Source: Fictibacillus barbaricus (GTDB lineage: Bacteria; Bacillota; Bacilli; Bacillales; Fictibacillaceae). From it: a stretch of 64,000 nt of DNA. Below the pieces are notes generated by a model. That model saw only the letters and a list, made by a program, of their open reading frames with translations, was not told the origin of the DNA and did not search any database. Where the stretch lies: contig NZ_BMCE01000001.1 in the NCBI RefSeq assembly GCF_014635025.1, positions 496,001-560,000 of the forward strand. The letters run 5' to 3'. Every line of letters starts with the position of its first letter. The stretch's first letter is position 1. Positions 43,115-51,446 of this stretch are shown one piece after another. The translations under genes and the position numbers were made by a program.

Positions 43115-44320
43115 CTATTCTCCTGCAGCTTTTTGATAGTGTTTATTTTCACTCGGAGTCTTAAATCTAAACGCCATAACAAGTGCTACTAAAAGCATGA
43201 TTCCTGTAAGCAAGAAGACCATTTCGACCGGGAAGAAGCCTCCGATCACTCCTCCTGCAAGTGGTCCGAGCATCGCGCCTATTTGAATAGCTGTCTGGTG
43301 TAGGCCAAATGCGCGTCCTCTAAAATCATCCGGCGTAAGCTCAACCACTAATCCATTTAGAGCTGGAAAAACCGAACAAAAGAAGATGCCGTAAATGAAG
43401 CGAATGCCCGAGAATCCCCAAATACCGTCGAACATCGCCTGAGCAATCATCCCGATTCCACCACCCAACAAGCCGATCATCAACACAGTCCGAAAGCCGA
43501 TGTTATCAGACAGCCTTCCCCAGTATGCGGCAAAAATGATGCTTGCAATACCGGGCAGTGAAAACACGATTCCTGCAAGCAGTGCCGTATTATCGGAAGA
43601 ACCGCTTAAGTTTAAAATATGAAGAGGTAGCACCGGTTCAATCGTCATGATCGAGCACCCTGTTACAATCGTTAGCAGCAATACAGCCATAAATGGTTTG
43701 TTAGCAGCTGCAACTCGAATGTCTTTTAAAACAGAACCTTTTTCCTTACTTGGAGTGAATTTCTCTTCTTTAACCCAAAAAACGACTAAAAGGGTAGAGA
43801 GGAGAGAAAGGAGTCCACCACTCGCAAACGCCCACCGGTTACCCAGGAGTTCAGCCAGTCCGCCGCCAAGCAGTGGTCCCATGATGCTGCCTGAAGCTCC
43901 GGCTGTAGACATTAACGCAAGGGCGTAACCCACTTTTTTCTTTGGTGTGTTTGTACCGACAAGTGCTATCGCACCCGGGATGTATCCGGTTAATAGTCCC
44001 TGGCCTATCCGAAGCGCCAACAACTGATAAGGATTCGTAACAAAAGCGGTTAACGTGTAGATGATGAAAAGAAAAGCACCAGCCCGTATGATCATGGGCT
44101 TTCGTCCGTATCGGTCGGCCATCATGCCCCAGTAGGGAGAAGCAATGGCACCTGCAAAAAACGCTGAACTAAATATGAGTCCTGACCAGATCTCGGTATG
44201 GTCATGAACACCGATCTGAAGAAGAAAAAGGGGTAGAAAGGGAACGACCATGGAGTAACTGGCAGAGGTGAAAAAGACGCCCACCCATAGCACCCATAAG
44301 TTTCGCTTCCATATCGCCAT
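43115..44320 (-). CDS. MFS multidrug efflux transporter (MdtG/YfmO-like)
   Basis: A 401-residue protein with 12 helices. Motif A of drug:H+ antiporters is seen as GMMADRYGRKPMIIRAG between TM2 and TM3, and motif C-like GASGSIMGPLLGGGLAELLGNRWAF in TM5. N-terminal NLWVLWVGVFFTSASYSMVVPFLPLFL resembles MdtG/YfmO-type pumps. The ribosome binding site AAGGAAGTG precedes the ATG. The small protein gene downstream probably shares its transcript. Confidence 0.87.
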   Translation of the reverse strand: MAIWKRNLWVLWVGVFFTSASYSMVVPFLPLFLLQIGVHDHTEIWSGLIFSSAFFAGAIASPYWGMMADRYGRKPMIIRAGAFLFIIYTLTAFVTNPYQLLALRIGQGLLTGYIPGAIALVGTNTPKKKVGYALALMSTAGASGSIMGPLLGGGLAELLGNRWAFASGGLLSLLSTLLVVFWVKEEKFTPSKEKGSVLKDIRVAAANKPFMAVLLLTIVTGCSIMTIEPVLPLHILNLSGSSDNTALLAGIVFSLPGIASIIFAAYWGRLSDNIGFRTVLMIGLLGGGIGMIAQAMFDGIWGFSGIRFIYGIFFCSVFPALNGLVVELTPDDFRGRAFGLHQTAIQIGAMLGPLAGGVIGGFFPVEMVFLLTGIMLLVALVMAFRFKTPSENKHYQKAAGE

Positions 44321-44489
44321 AATGCTGACACTTCCTTATGCTGTACTTTAGGAAACTAGATTTAGTAAACAAAGTTAAATTTTGAATGTAAAAATCGTAT
44401 CATAATTCTCATGAGGGTGGAAGAATAGTGTCTTAACCAATGTTCATGTTACGCTAATAAGGATATATAAAATGATGGAGGTGTTAAAC

Positions 44490-45014
44490 ATGCGTTTAAA
44501 AGGTAAAAAAGTGATCAGTCTCGTGCACCATGACTTTGAGGATCTAGAATTGTGGTATCCAATTCTTCGTTTGCGTGAAGAAGGAGCAATCGTTGAACTT
44601 GCAGGTGAAAAGGCAGGGGAAACGTATATCGGAAAATACGGTGTTCCGGCAGATGCCGATTTTGCATTTGGTGATGTGGATGCTAGTCAGTATGATGCGA
44701 TTTTGGTTCCAGGCGGATGGGCGCCGGACAAGCTGCGCCGTTTTCCTGAGGTGCTTGAAATGGTCCAGCACATGGAACAGGAGAAAAAGCCGATCGGTCA
44801 GATCTGCCATGCCGGCTGGGTATTGGTATCAGCTAAAGTGTTAAACGGTAAAAAAGTAACGACTACACCTGGAATCAAGGATGACATGGAGAATGCAGGT
44901 GCAGAGTGGATCGATGAACCGGTCGTGGTTGACGGCCATCTCGTTTCAAGTCGCCGTCCACCAGATCTTCCGGACTATATGAGAGAGTTTATCGCGGTTT
45001 TGGAAGGAAAATAA
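44490..45014 (+). CDS. DJ-1/PfpI family protein (type 1 glutamine amidotransferase-like)
   Basis: A 174-residue protein of the DJ-1/PfpI superfamily (YfkM/GSP18 type). The nucleophile is C106 in PIGQICHAGWVLVSA, with H107 adjacent and the conserved Glu at about 17 (DFEDLELWYPILRLREEG). Members act as deglycase, chaperone or stress proteins, and the exact activity is debated. The ATG at 44490 follows ATGGAGGTG; a longer frame to 44472 lacks a ribosome binding site. It is monocistronic, with a terminator behind. Confidence 0.9.
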   Translation: MRLKGKKVISLVHHDFEDLELWYPILRLREEGAIVELAGEKAGETYIGKYGVPADADFAFGDVDASQYDAILVPGGWAPDKLRRFPEVLEMVQHMEQEKKPIGQICHAGWVLVSAKVLNGKKVTTTPGIKDDMENAGAEWIDEPVVVDGHLVSSRRPPDLPDYMREFIAVLEGK

Positions 45015-45030
45015 GATAATAGGTGAATTG

Positions 45031-45074
45031 TGCACCCTTGGGAGTTATTAAACTTCCTTTTGGGTGTTTTTTTG
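45031..45074 (+). terminator. Intrinsic terminator after the DJ-1 gene
   Basis: CACCCTTGGGAGTT pairs in two blocks with AACTTCC and GGGTG around ATTA and is followed by T8. Confidence 0.85.
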
Positions 45075-45101
45075 TGCAGAAAATCAGTTGTTGATAGACT
45101 G

Positions 45102-45248
45102 GTGGTCGAAAACTACTGATATGTGGATAAAATTAGTTGTATGTGGGCGTGAATTTGCGATTGAGGGTAGAATCACGGCAAACTGGGTGAAAACCCTCAT
45201 GTTTCTGGCGAATGTGTAACAAATATAAGAACACGTACAATAAAACAC
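45102..45248 (+). repeat. Phased 21-bp box element, copy G (partly degenerate)
   Basis: Six boxes at about 45102 (TGGTCGAAAA), 45123 (TGGATAAAA), 45144 (TGGGCGTGAA), 45164 (AGGGTAGAA), 45184 (TGGGTGAAAA) and 45205 (CTGGCGAA), spaced 20-21 bp. The tail GCGAATGTGTAACAAATATA with AACACGTACAATAAAAC follows. It lies between co-directional genes, 28 bases after a terminator. Confidence 0.82.
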
Positions 45249-45282
45249 TAGACCCGATTCCTTTTAATTTTCCAAAAAATAG

Positions 45283-45312
45283 TTGACTACATTTAAATTA
45301 TTTCAATAAAAT
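45283..45312 (+). promoter_or_regulatory. Candidate SigA promoter of the orphan permease pair
   Basis: TTGACT (45283-45288) and TAAAAT (45307-45312) are separated by 18 bp, about 60 bases before the first permease start codon. Confidence 0.5.
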
Positions 45313-45374
45313 GGAAAAGTAAACCAAATTAGCGCTCGAAGGTAGTATTTTAAGATACTATGGAGGATTAACCC

Positions 45375-46313
45375 ATGAAGATCACTAGATTAACGACCAA
45401 TTTCTTGCTATTAGTTGCGGGCATTCTATTGATGGGTTCCATTCCCTTTCTAATGTTTGATATGGAAAGGCAGATTACCATTTTAAAAATGGTAGAAAAG
45501 AAAGAGTTAAGTAATACACTCTTCTTATATGACAGCCTTCAGTTTAATGTGGATGCTTATTTTAACCATATTAAAGAATTGATAATTACTCTGCTAACGG
45601 ATCAGAGGTTTGAATACTACAAAAGTGCTGAGTTCCACCCGATTTTTCCTGAACTGCTGGATTATTACCTGCTTTCTATGAAGTATTTGATCATGTCTTT
45701 ATTAATAGGAATCATTAGTGCTCTATTTTTAACGTTTATTATTATGCTATTTCAAAACAGAAATAGGGAAAAAGTGAAACAACTATTATTCGTGATTGAA
45801 TCTTTACCGGATATATTCCTCATTTTTCTATTGCAGTTTACGATTATCTGGATCTATAAAAAAACTGATATCGTATTGTTTCAAGTCGTAAACTCATTCG
45901 GAAAACCAGCCTATGTGCTGCCTGTAATCTGCCTTAGTATCCTTCCTGCTGTTTATATAACAAAGTATTTGCTTTTATCCTTTGAAGAAGAAGAGGGTAA
46001 ACCATACGTGGAGATGGCGAAAGGAAAAGGGCTGACAAGACTTCAAGTGTTAGTTGTACATATTTTCCGCAATGCCATTATCACACTGATGTTTCATTTT
46101 AAAACAATCTTTTGGTTTTCGTTATCCAACCTGTTTGTTCTGGAAATTATTTTTAACATTTACGGCATCATGACACACATCAAAACACACGCAAGTATAA
46201 ACCCTGATGTGGTTACATTAAGTATTCTATTAATCTTTATTCCATACTACTTTTTATTCCAGGCGACATCAGTCATGATTTCACGAAAGGTAAAAGGGGG
46301 CATCAATCTATGA
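45375..46313 (+). CDS. DppB-like ABC permease, divergent
   Basis: A 312-residue membrane protein of the binding-protein-dependent permease superfamily, closest to oligopeptide/dipeptide permease B proteins. It has an N-terminal TM helix, a hydrophilic segment (residues about 35-95), then five TM helices. The EAA-type loop is YVEMAKGKGLTRLQVLVVHIFRNAIIT, which contacts the ATPase. No solute-binding protein or ATPase gene is adjacent. GGAGG upstream supports the ATG. The end overlaps the next permease gene by four bases. Confidence 0.83.
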   Translation: MKITRLTTNFLLLVAGILLMGSIPFLMFDMERQITILKMVEKKELSNTLFLYDSLQFNVDAYFNHIKELIITLLTDQRFEYYKSAEFHPIFPELLDYYLLSMKYLIMSLLIGIISALFLTFIIMLFQNRNREKVKQLLFVIESLPDIFLIFLLQFTIIWIYKKTDIVLFQVVNSFGKPAYVLPVICLSILPAVYITKYLLLSFEEEEGKPYVEMAKGKGLTRLQVLVVHIFRNAIITLMFHFKTIFWFSLSNLFVLEIIFNIYGIMTHIKTHASINPDVVTLSILLIFIPYYFLFQATSVMISRKVKGGINL

Positions 46314-47335
46314 GGGGGCTATTCAAAGAAAAGTCCTTCTTGTTCGGGTTCCTGTTTATCGTTTTGCTCGTAACCATAAGCTTTTTGTACACGGGTTTTA
46401 TTAAAGATCCTAATTATGAACCTAAAGCGGTTCTTTATAACGAGAATCAAGAAATAATTGCAAAAGCACCTTATGCACCATCAAAGGATTTTTTATTAGG
46501 CTCAGATAAAGAAGGGAAGAGTGTACTTACCAACTTAATAGAAGGAGCAAAGTATACCGTCGGACTGGCTGTTCTTTTAAGCTTAGTCCGTGTGCTTTTT
46601 TCTTTTATATTGGGTTACCTTATCTTCATTCTGCCTAGGAAGATCAGAGAAAAGATCGAAACCCTATTCGATGCTTATCATTATGCACCAACCGCTATAT
46701 TTGCTTATCTGCTTCTCTCTCCGGCCGTTATCGCGTTTTCTTGGTCGTATGATGAGAAATCAAAATTGATATTGACCATTGGTGTGATCATTGCACTCGC
46801 TCTGCCGATCTTATCGATATACATCATGCGTGAGATAGAGAGCATCTTTAAGATGGAATTCATTGAGAGTTCAAGGCTCATGGGTGGGAGCTCACTTCAT
46901 ATTTTTTTAAAACATGTTTCTCCTTTCCTGCTTCCAAAGATCGTAATCATGTTTGTTCAGCAAGTTGGCCAGATCCTTACCTTATTCGCCCACCTCGCAC
47001 TGCTCGATATCTTTATAGGCGGCGGCAAGCAAATGGTTATGGATATTGATTTAGAAGGAAACTTAGTCATAGAATCCTTTTCCTTATCATCTGAATGGGG
47101 TGGACTGATCGGTAAGAGCTGGGGAAGTTTTATGACGTATCCGTGGATGCTGTTTGGTCCGATCCTCGCCTTTACATTAACCATTTTGGCAATAAACTTT
47201 ATGGCAGCAGGGGTGATCAAGTGGAATCAGAACGAAAATGGAAAAGTTCCACCTAAGAAAGTAACTTCAGAGACACTAAAGATGAACCAACCTATTAGTT
47301 TTAATAGAATCAATGCCAAAGAGATGAGCCAATAG
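46310..47335 (+). CDS. DppC-like ABC permease, divergent
   Basis: A 341-residue membrane protein with N-terminal TM helix, large hydrophilic region (PSKDFLLGSDKEGKSVLTNLIEGAKYTVGLAV, close to the FPLGTDxxGRDVLSRLIYGAR signature of DppC/OppC) and five further helices; the EAA loop is FIESSRLMGGSSLHIFLKHVSPFLLPKI. It forms a heterodimer with the preceding protein. The absence of a binding protein and ATPases means those must be encoded elsewhere, or the pair is a relic or specialised for export or sensing. Confidence 0.85.
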   Translation: MRGLFKEKSFLFGFLFIVLLVTISFLYTGFIKDPNYEPKAVLYNENQEIIAKAPYAPSKDFLLGSDKEGKSVLTNLIEGAKYTVGLAVLLSLVRVLFSFILGYLIFILPRKIREKIETLFDAYHYAPTAIFAYLLLSPAVIAFSWSYDEKSKLILTIGVIIALALPILSIYIMREIESIFKMEFIESSRLMGGSSLHIFLKHVSPFLLPKIVIMFVQQVGQILTLFAHLALLDIFIGGGKQMVMDIDLEGNLVIESFSLSSEWGGLIGKSWGSFMTYPWMLFGPILAFTLTILAINFMAAGVIKWNQNENGKVPPKKVTSETLKMNQPISFNRINAKEMSQ

Positions 47336-47361
47336 TTTGATGTAGCTTCTAACAAAAAAGG

Positions 47362-47412
47362 TAGAGCTGATCGGATGACAGTTGATAAACTGCAATTTGT
47401 TCAGCTTTTTTG
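47362..47412 (+). terminator. Terminator after the permease pair
   Basis: Outer arms GAGCTGA and TTCAGCT enclose an inner CAGTTGATAAACTG hairpin, followed by TTTTTTGCTTTTT. Confidence 0.65.
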
Positions 47413-47533
47413 CTTTTTCACTCTACTCTCCATCTGAACTATTTTTGTCCTCTTTTTATGAAGGACTATATTCTGTGCAGTAACAGAAAACCAAAACGAA
47501 AATATCCTTATTAAAAAGGGGATAGCTATCGTA

Positions 47534-49054
47534 ATGGAAACAACAAATGGTTTTATGGAAAGTGAGGGCACTAGCTTTCCAGGAAAAACATATGTAGAAC
47601 ACCTGCTTCGTCCTGTTTTCAATGATCAAAGGGATTTCCTTTTTAAACATATGTTTAACATTAATCGTGCGCATGTCGTGATGCTGACTGAGCAAAACAT
47701 CATAAATAAAAAGGAAGCGGGAAAAATCCTTCAAGGGGTAGAAACCGTTTCGAAGATTAACCTAGAAACGCTTCAATATGATCCTCAGTTTGAAGATTTA
47801 TTTTTCATGATCGAACATAAAATAAGTGAAAAGGTGGGTCCGGATCTAGCAGGTAAGATGCATATCGCGAGAAGCCGGAATGACATGGGGGTTGCTATGT
47901 ACCGCCTGGCATTGAGAGAACACATCTTAACAGTTATTGAAAGTTCGCTCCTGTTGGCGGATGCGATCTTAGAAAAAATCAATGATCACGCCAAAACTAT
48001 AATGACCGCATATACCCACACACAGCCAGCACAGCCGACAACTCTTGGCCACTATCTAACAGCCATACACGATGTTTTACTTCGTGACATACAAAGACTG
48101 GAGTACGCCTATAAAACCGTAAATCGTTCTCCGATGGGGGCAGCAGCACTATCAACCACAGGCTTTCCCATCAACCGAGGCCGAGTCTCTGAACTGCTTG
48201 GGTTCCATGGGTTAGTTGAAAATTCATACGACGCCATCGCAGGTGCAGATTACCTGATCGAATCCGCGACAGTTGTCTTAACGATGATGGTAAACAGCGG
48301 GCGGTGGATTCAAGATTTCCTGCAACTCGTGACCAGAGAACACAAAATCATAAAAGTAGCCGATCCTTACATCCAGATCAGCAGCATCATGCCGCAAAAA
48401 CGAAATCCGGTTTCCATCGAGCATTCCCGTTCACTTGCCAGTTCTTCAGCAGGTGAGGCGCTCACTGCCATTCAGATGATTCACAACACACCTTTCGGGG
48501 ACATCGTCGATACAGAGGATGACCTTCAGCCTCACCTTTACAGATGTTACGAAAAAGCAAATCGGGTGCTCCGTCTCATGCATGCGGTTATCCGAACGAT
48601 GGAAGTCAGCAAAGAAACGGCATTGCAACGGGCAAAAACTTCATGTATTACGATAACAGAATTAGCTGACGTTCTGGCAAAAGATAAGGGAGTTCCATTT
48701 CGAACGGCTCACCAAATCGCGAGCATCATCGCTAAGATGTGCTCACATGAAAAAGTTGAGCTGAGCGATCTGTCTCTTCAAACGGTGAACCAGGAAATCA
48801 ACAAAATATACCGTGTATCACTAAGTCAAAAAGAGTGGGATGATATCATCAGTCCAAGTGAATTTGTCCGGCGCCGGAACATTCAAGGGGGGCCGAATCC
48901 TAATGAGGTGAGGCGGATGGCAACTCATCGGCAAGTTCAATTAGAAAAACTAAAAAGAAGATTGGATAGTGAACGATATTGTCTCCAACTCGCTCACAAC
49001 AACCTGATTAACTTAGTACAAAAAATTGTTATCAGCGAAAACAAAAAGAGATAA
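47534..49054 (+). CDS. Argininosuccinate lyase paralogue (fumarase/aspartase superfamily)
   Basis: A 506-residue member of the superfamily that cleaves C-N bonds with release of fumarate. ArgH-like features are GKMHIARSRNDMGVAMYRLALRE (substrate loop), TAYTHTQPAQPTTLGHYL with the catalytic base region, and SSIMPQKRNPVSIEHSR with catalytic S283/S284. It departs from canonical ArgH: the signature loop begins ISSIMPQKRN instead of GSSxMPQKKN, and there is an N-terminal extension and a longer, basic C-terminus. No argG or other arginine gene is near; it follows the orphan peptide-type permeases. A different substrate is likely, for example another N-(dicarboxyethyl) amino acid. Confidence 0.82.
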   Translation: METTNGFMESEGTSFPGKTYVEHLLRPVFNDQRDFLFKHMFNINRAHVVMLTEQNIINKKEAGKILQGVETVSKINLETLQYDPQFEDLFFMIEHKISEKVGPDLAGKMHIARSRNDMGVAMYRLALREHILTVIESSLLLADAILEKINDHAKTIMTAYTHTQPAQPTTLGHYLTAIHDVLLRDIQRLEYAYKTVNRSPMGAAALSTTGFPINRGRVSELLGFHGLVENSYDAIAGADYLIESATVVLTMMVNSGRWIQDFLQLVTREHKIIKVADPYIQISSIMPQKRNPVSIEHSRSLASSSAGEALTAIQMIHNTPFGDIVDTEDDLQPHLYRCYEKANRVLRLMHAVIRTMEVSKETALQRAKTSCITITELADVLAKDKGVPFRTAHQIASIIAKMCSHEKVELSDLSLQTVNQEINKIYRVSLSQKEWDDIISPSEFVRRRNIQGGPNPNEVRRMATHRQVQLEKLKRRLDSERYCLQLAHNNLINLVQKIVISENKKR

Positions 49055-49059
49055 AATCA

Positions 49060-49093
49060 AAGAACCTGCCACTCTTTATAGCAGGTTCTTTTT
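49060..49093 (+). terminator. Terminator after the argH-like gene
   Basis: AGAACCTGC pairs with GCAGGTTCT around an 11-base loop and is followed by TTTT. Confidence 0.85.
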
Positions 49094-49231
49094 ACTTATT
49101 TTATTCTATTGACTGTTGCAGAAACCAAACCAACACTTTCTTAGTCTTAATATTTATACTTCAAAAGTAGCTGCTCACAAGGTGTTTATTTTATCATGGA
49201 GATATCATACATTTTGTGGAATGCGATTTGT

Positions 49232-49237
49232 TATAAT
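49232..49237 (+). promoter_or_regulatory. Extended -10 promoter of pbpC
   Basis: TGTTATAAT provides a perfect TATAAT with an extended TGn motif; the -35 region is poor, as is common for such promoters. It lies 36 bases before the start codon. Confidence 0.55.
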
Positions 49238-49273
49238 GAAACAAATGTTTAAGACCGTGAAAGGAGAACTGTT

Positions 49274-51280
49274 TTGAAGAATTTATACAGAGTTTTATTG
49301 CTGGCCATTCTATGTTTGACAGTGTTAACTTCCTGTTCGGAACCGCCAAAACCAAAAGACGCAATCAAGAAGTATATGATCCTCTGGGAAAAACAAGACT
49401 TCGAGAGTATGTATGACATGCTGGATTCAAAGTCTCAGAAACAGATAGCAAAGAAAGATTTTATTAAACGGTATAAAGATATTTATGGTGGCATCGAAGC
49501 TGCAAATCTTTCGCTGAAATCAGCAGAAAAGGCAAAACAAGAAGAAGATGAGAAGGCAAAATTCGCCTACTCCGTTAAGATGGATACCCTCGCTGGGCCG
49601 ATCCAATATAAACATGAAGTAAACATGAAGCTTGAGGAAGAGGGAGATTCAGAGGCGTGGAAGATTGAATGGAACCCGTCACACATCTTCCCTCAAATGG
49701 AAGAAGGGGACAAGATCTCTGCTTCAACGATCTCACCAAAAAGAGGAGCGATATTAGATCAGAAAGGAGATCCGTTGGCATTTAATGGAACAGCTTATGA
49801 GGTATCGATCGTGCCGAAAGAACTGCCGGAAGATCAAAGTAAAACCATTGTTCCGTTAGCTAAAATGTTAGGAATGACACCTGAAGAAATCCAAGCAAAG
49901 CTCGATCAGCCTTGGGTAAAACCTGAATATAGTGTGCCTATTAAAAAGATGGAGACGAATAATCCGAAAATCCACGATGCTGTAGCGCTAGAGGGAGTGA
50001 AGTCGCCTAAAGTTGAAACACGCATCTATCCGCTGAGAGAGGCTGCCGCCCATCTGACAGGTTATATCGGACCAGTCAATGCGGAAGAACTAGAAAAGCT
50101 GAAGGGGAAAGGATATACAGCACAAGACTGGGTCGGAAAAGCTGGACTTGAACAAGTATATGAAGAACAACTGCGTGGCTCGGCTGGCGGTGTCATTAAA
50201 ATCCTGACAGCTGAAAAAGAAGAGAAAGCGGTATTGGCTGAAAATGAGGTCGTGAACGGTAAAGACGTAAAAACGACGATAAACAACGAGGTTCAGAATT
50301 CGATCTATGCGCAATTAAAAGGAGATGTTGGGACTGCATCTGCCATCCATCCAAAGACGGGGGAAGTGCTGGCACTCGTAAATAGCCCTTCATACAATCC
50401 GAACGATTACACGCTTGGACTGTCAGATGCGTTGCAAAAAAAGTGGGCGGATGACCCTGAAAATCCAAAGATGAACCGCTTCAAATACACATATGCACCA
50501 GGTTCTACCCTAAAGCCTTTAACCGCTGCTATCGGCCTTGAGAACGGAACTCTTAATCCGAGTGACGTTATGAACGTGAAAGGGAAAACGTGGCAACAAG
50601 ACAAGTCGTGGGGGAATTATACGGTTACCCGTGTAAGTGCCGTTCCAAATGTGGATCTGGAAAAAGCGCTGATCTACTCAGATAATATTTACTTTGCTCA
50701 AGCTGCCCTGGAGATCGGGCAAGAAAAGTTCGTCTCTGGTCTTAAGGCATTTGGGTTTGGAGAAGAGCTGCCTGTTTCATTCCCGTTCAGCCAGTCCTCT
50801 ATTGGAGAAGATGGCATGAGTGAGGTTCAGCTAGCAGACAGCGGATATGGGCAAGGGAAAATCCAGATGAGTGCACTCCACTTAGGGATCGCCTACACAC
50901 CTTTTTTAAACGATGGAAACCTAATTACGCCAAAACTTGACCAGGATAAGCCGGGTTCTGCCATCTGGAAAGCAAATGTGATTTCAGCAGAAACGGTAAA
51001 AATCATTCGCGATGATCTAACGAAAGTGGTATCCAGTCCGAACGGTACAGCTCATGAAGCATATATGGCAAAATTACCACTTGCCGGGAAAACGGGAACA
51101 GCAGAACTGAAGGCCAGTAAAGAAGATAAGAACGGAAAAGAACTCGGCTGGTTCGTCGCCTATAATAACGAAGATCCGTCCCTTCTAGTAACGATGATGA
51201 TTGAGGATGTTAAAGGCAGAGGCGGAAGTCATTATCTAGTTCCAAAAGTGAAGAAAGTGTTTGAAGAGAACCTCCAATAA
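49274..51280 (+). CDS. pbpC: Penicillin-binding protein 3 (class B, PbpC/MecA-like)
   Basis: A 668-residue lipoprotein transpeptidase cross-linking peptidoglycan. The lipobox is LTSC (cysteine about residue 21). An NTF2-like MecA_N domain spans about residues 27-140, then the PBP dimerisation domain (TISPKRGAILDQKGDPLA), and the transpeptidase domain with active S411 in GSTLK, the SDN motif in YSDNIYFA, and KTGT in LAGKTGTAEL. Length and layout match B. subtilis PbpC (PBP3), a low-affinity PBP. It starts at TTG 49274 after AAAGGAGAA. The terminator overlaps its last codons. Confidence 0.93.
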   Translation: MKNLYRVLLLAILCLTVLTSCSEPPKPKDAIKKYMILWEKQDFESMYDMLDSKSQKQIAKKDFIKRYKDIYGGIEAANLSLKSAEKAKQEEDEKAKFAYSVKMDTLAGPIQYKHEVNMKLEEEGDSEAWKIEWNPSHIFPQMEEGDKISASTISPKRGAILDQKGDPLAFNGTAYEVSIVPKELPEDQSKTIVPLAKMLGMTPEEIQAKLDQPWVKPEYSVPIKKMETNNPKIHDAVALEGVKSPKVETRIYPLREAAAHLTGYIGPVNAEELEKLKGKGYTAQDWVGKAGLEQVYEEQLRGSAGGVIKILTAEKEEKAVLAENEVVNGKDVKTTINNEVQNSIYAQLKGDVGTASAIHPKTGEVLALVNSPSYNPNDYTLGLSDALQKKWADDPENPKMNRFKYTYAPGSTLKPLTAAIGLENGTLNPSDVMNVKGKTWQQDKSWGNYTVTRVSAVPNVDLEKALIYSDNIYFAQAALEIGQEKFVSGLKAFGFGEELPVSFPFSQSSIGEDGMSEVQLADSGYGQGKIQMSALHLGIAYTPFLNDGNLITPKLDQDKPGSAIWKANVISAETVKIIRDDLTKVVSSPNGTAHEAYMAKLPLAGKTGTAELKASKEDKNGKELGWFVAYNNEDPSLLVTMMIEDVKGRGGSHYLVPKVKKVFEENLQ

Positions 51281-51297
51281 TAGGAGGTTCTTTTGTC
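51267..51297 (+). terminator. Terminator overlapping the end of pbpC
   Basis: GAACCTCC pairs with GGAGGTTC around a 7-base loop that contains the stop codon, followed by TTTTG. Confidence 0.85.
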
Positions 51298-51317
51298 ATT
51301 GGGAGATTGTATGGTGG

Positions 51318-51432
51318 TTATCAGGTAAATGTAGAAACATATCGGAAAAATGTTGAAACATATCAGGAATTGTAAGGTGGATATCATGAAAAATAAAAAT
51401 ATATAAGGAATTTTTATAATATGTCAGGAAAA
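51318..51432 (+). repeat. Second-family phased 21-bp boxes, 3' flank of NERD gene 2
   Basis: Six boxes related to ATATCAGGAAAA begin at 51318 (TTATCAGGTAAA), 51339 (ATATCGGAAAAA), 51360 (ATATCAGGAA), 51381 (ATATCATGAAAAA), 51401 (ATATAAGGAA) and 51421 (ATGTCAGGAAAA); spacings are 21, 21, 21, 20 and 20. The array starts 21 bases after the pbpC terminator and ends 15 bases before the NERD stop codon. The box differs from the TGGGCGAAA family but keeps the 21-bp phase, the number six and a GAAA-like right half. Confidence 0.9.
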
Positions 51433-51446
51433 CACAACATTTCTAT

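Noticed and set aside
51318-51432. CRISPR-like array
   Set aside because: Period is only 21 bp, the conserved part is about 10 bases, and there are no unique spacers of normal length or cas genes. The NERD gene is not a Cas protein.
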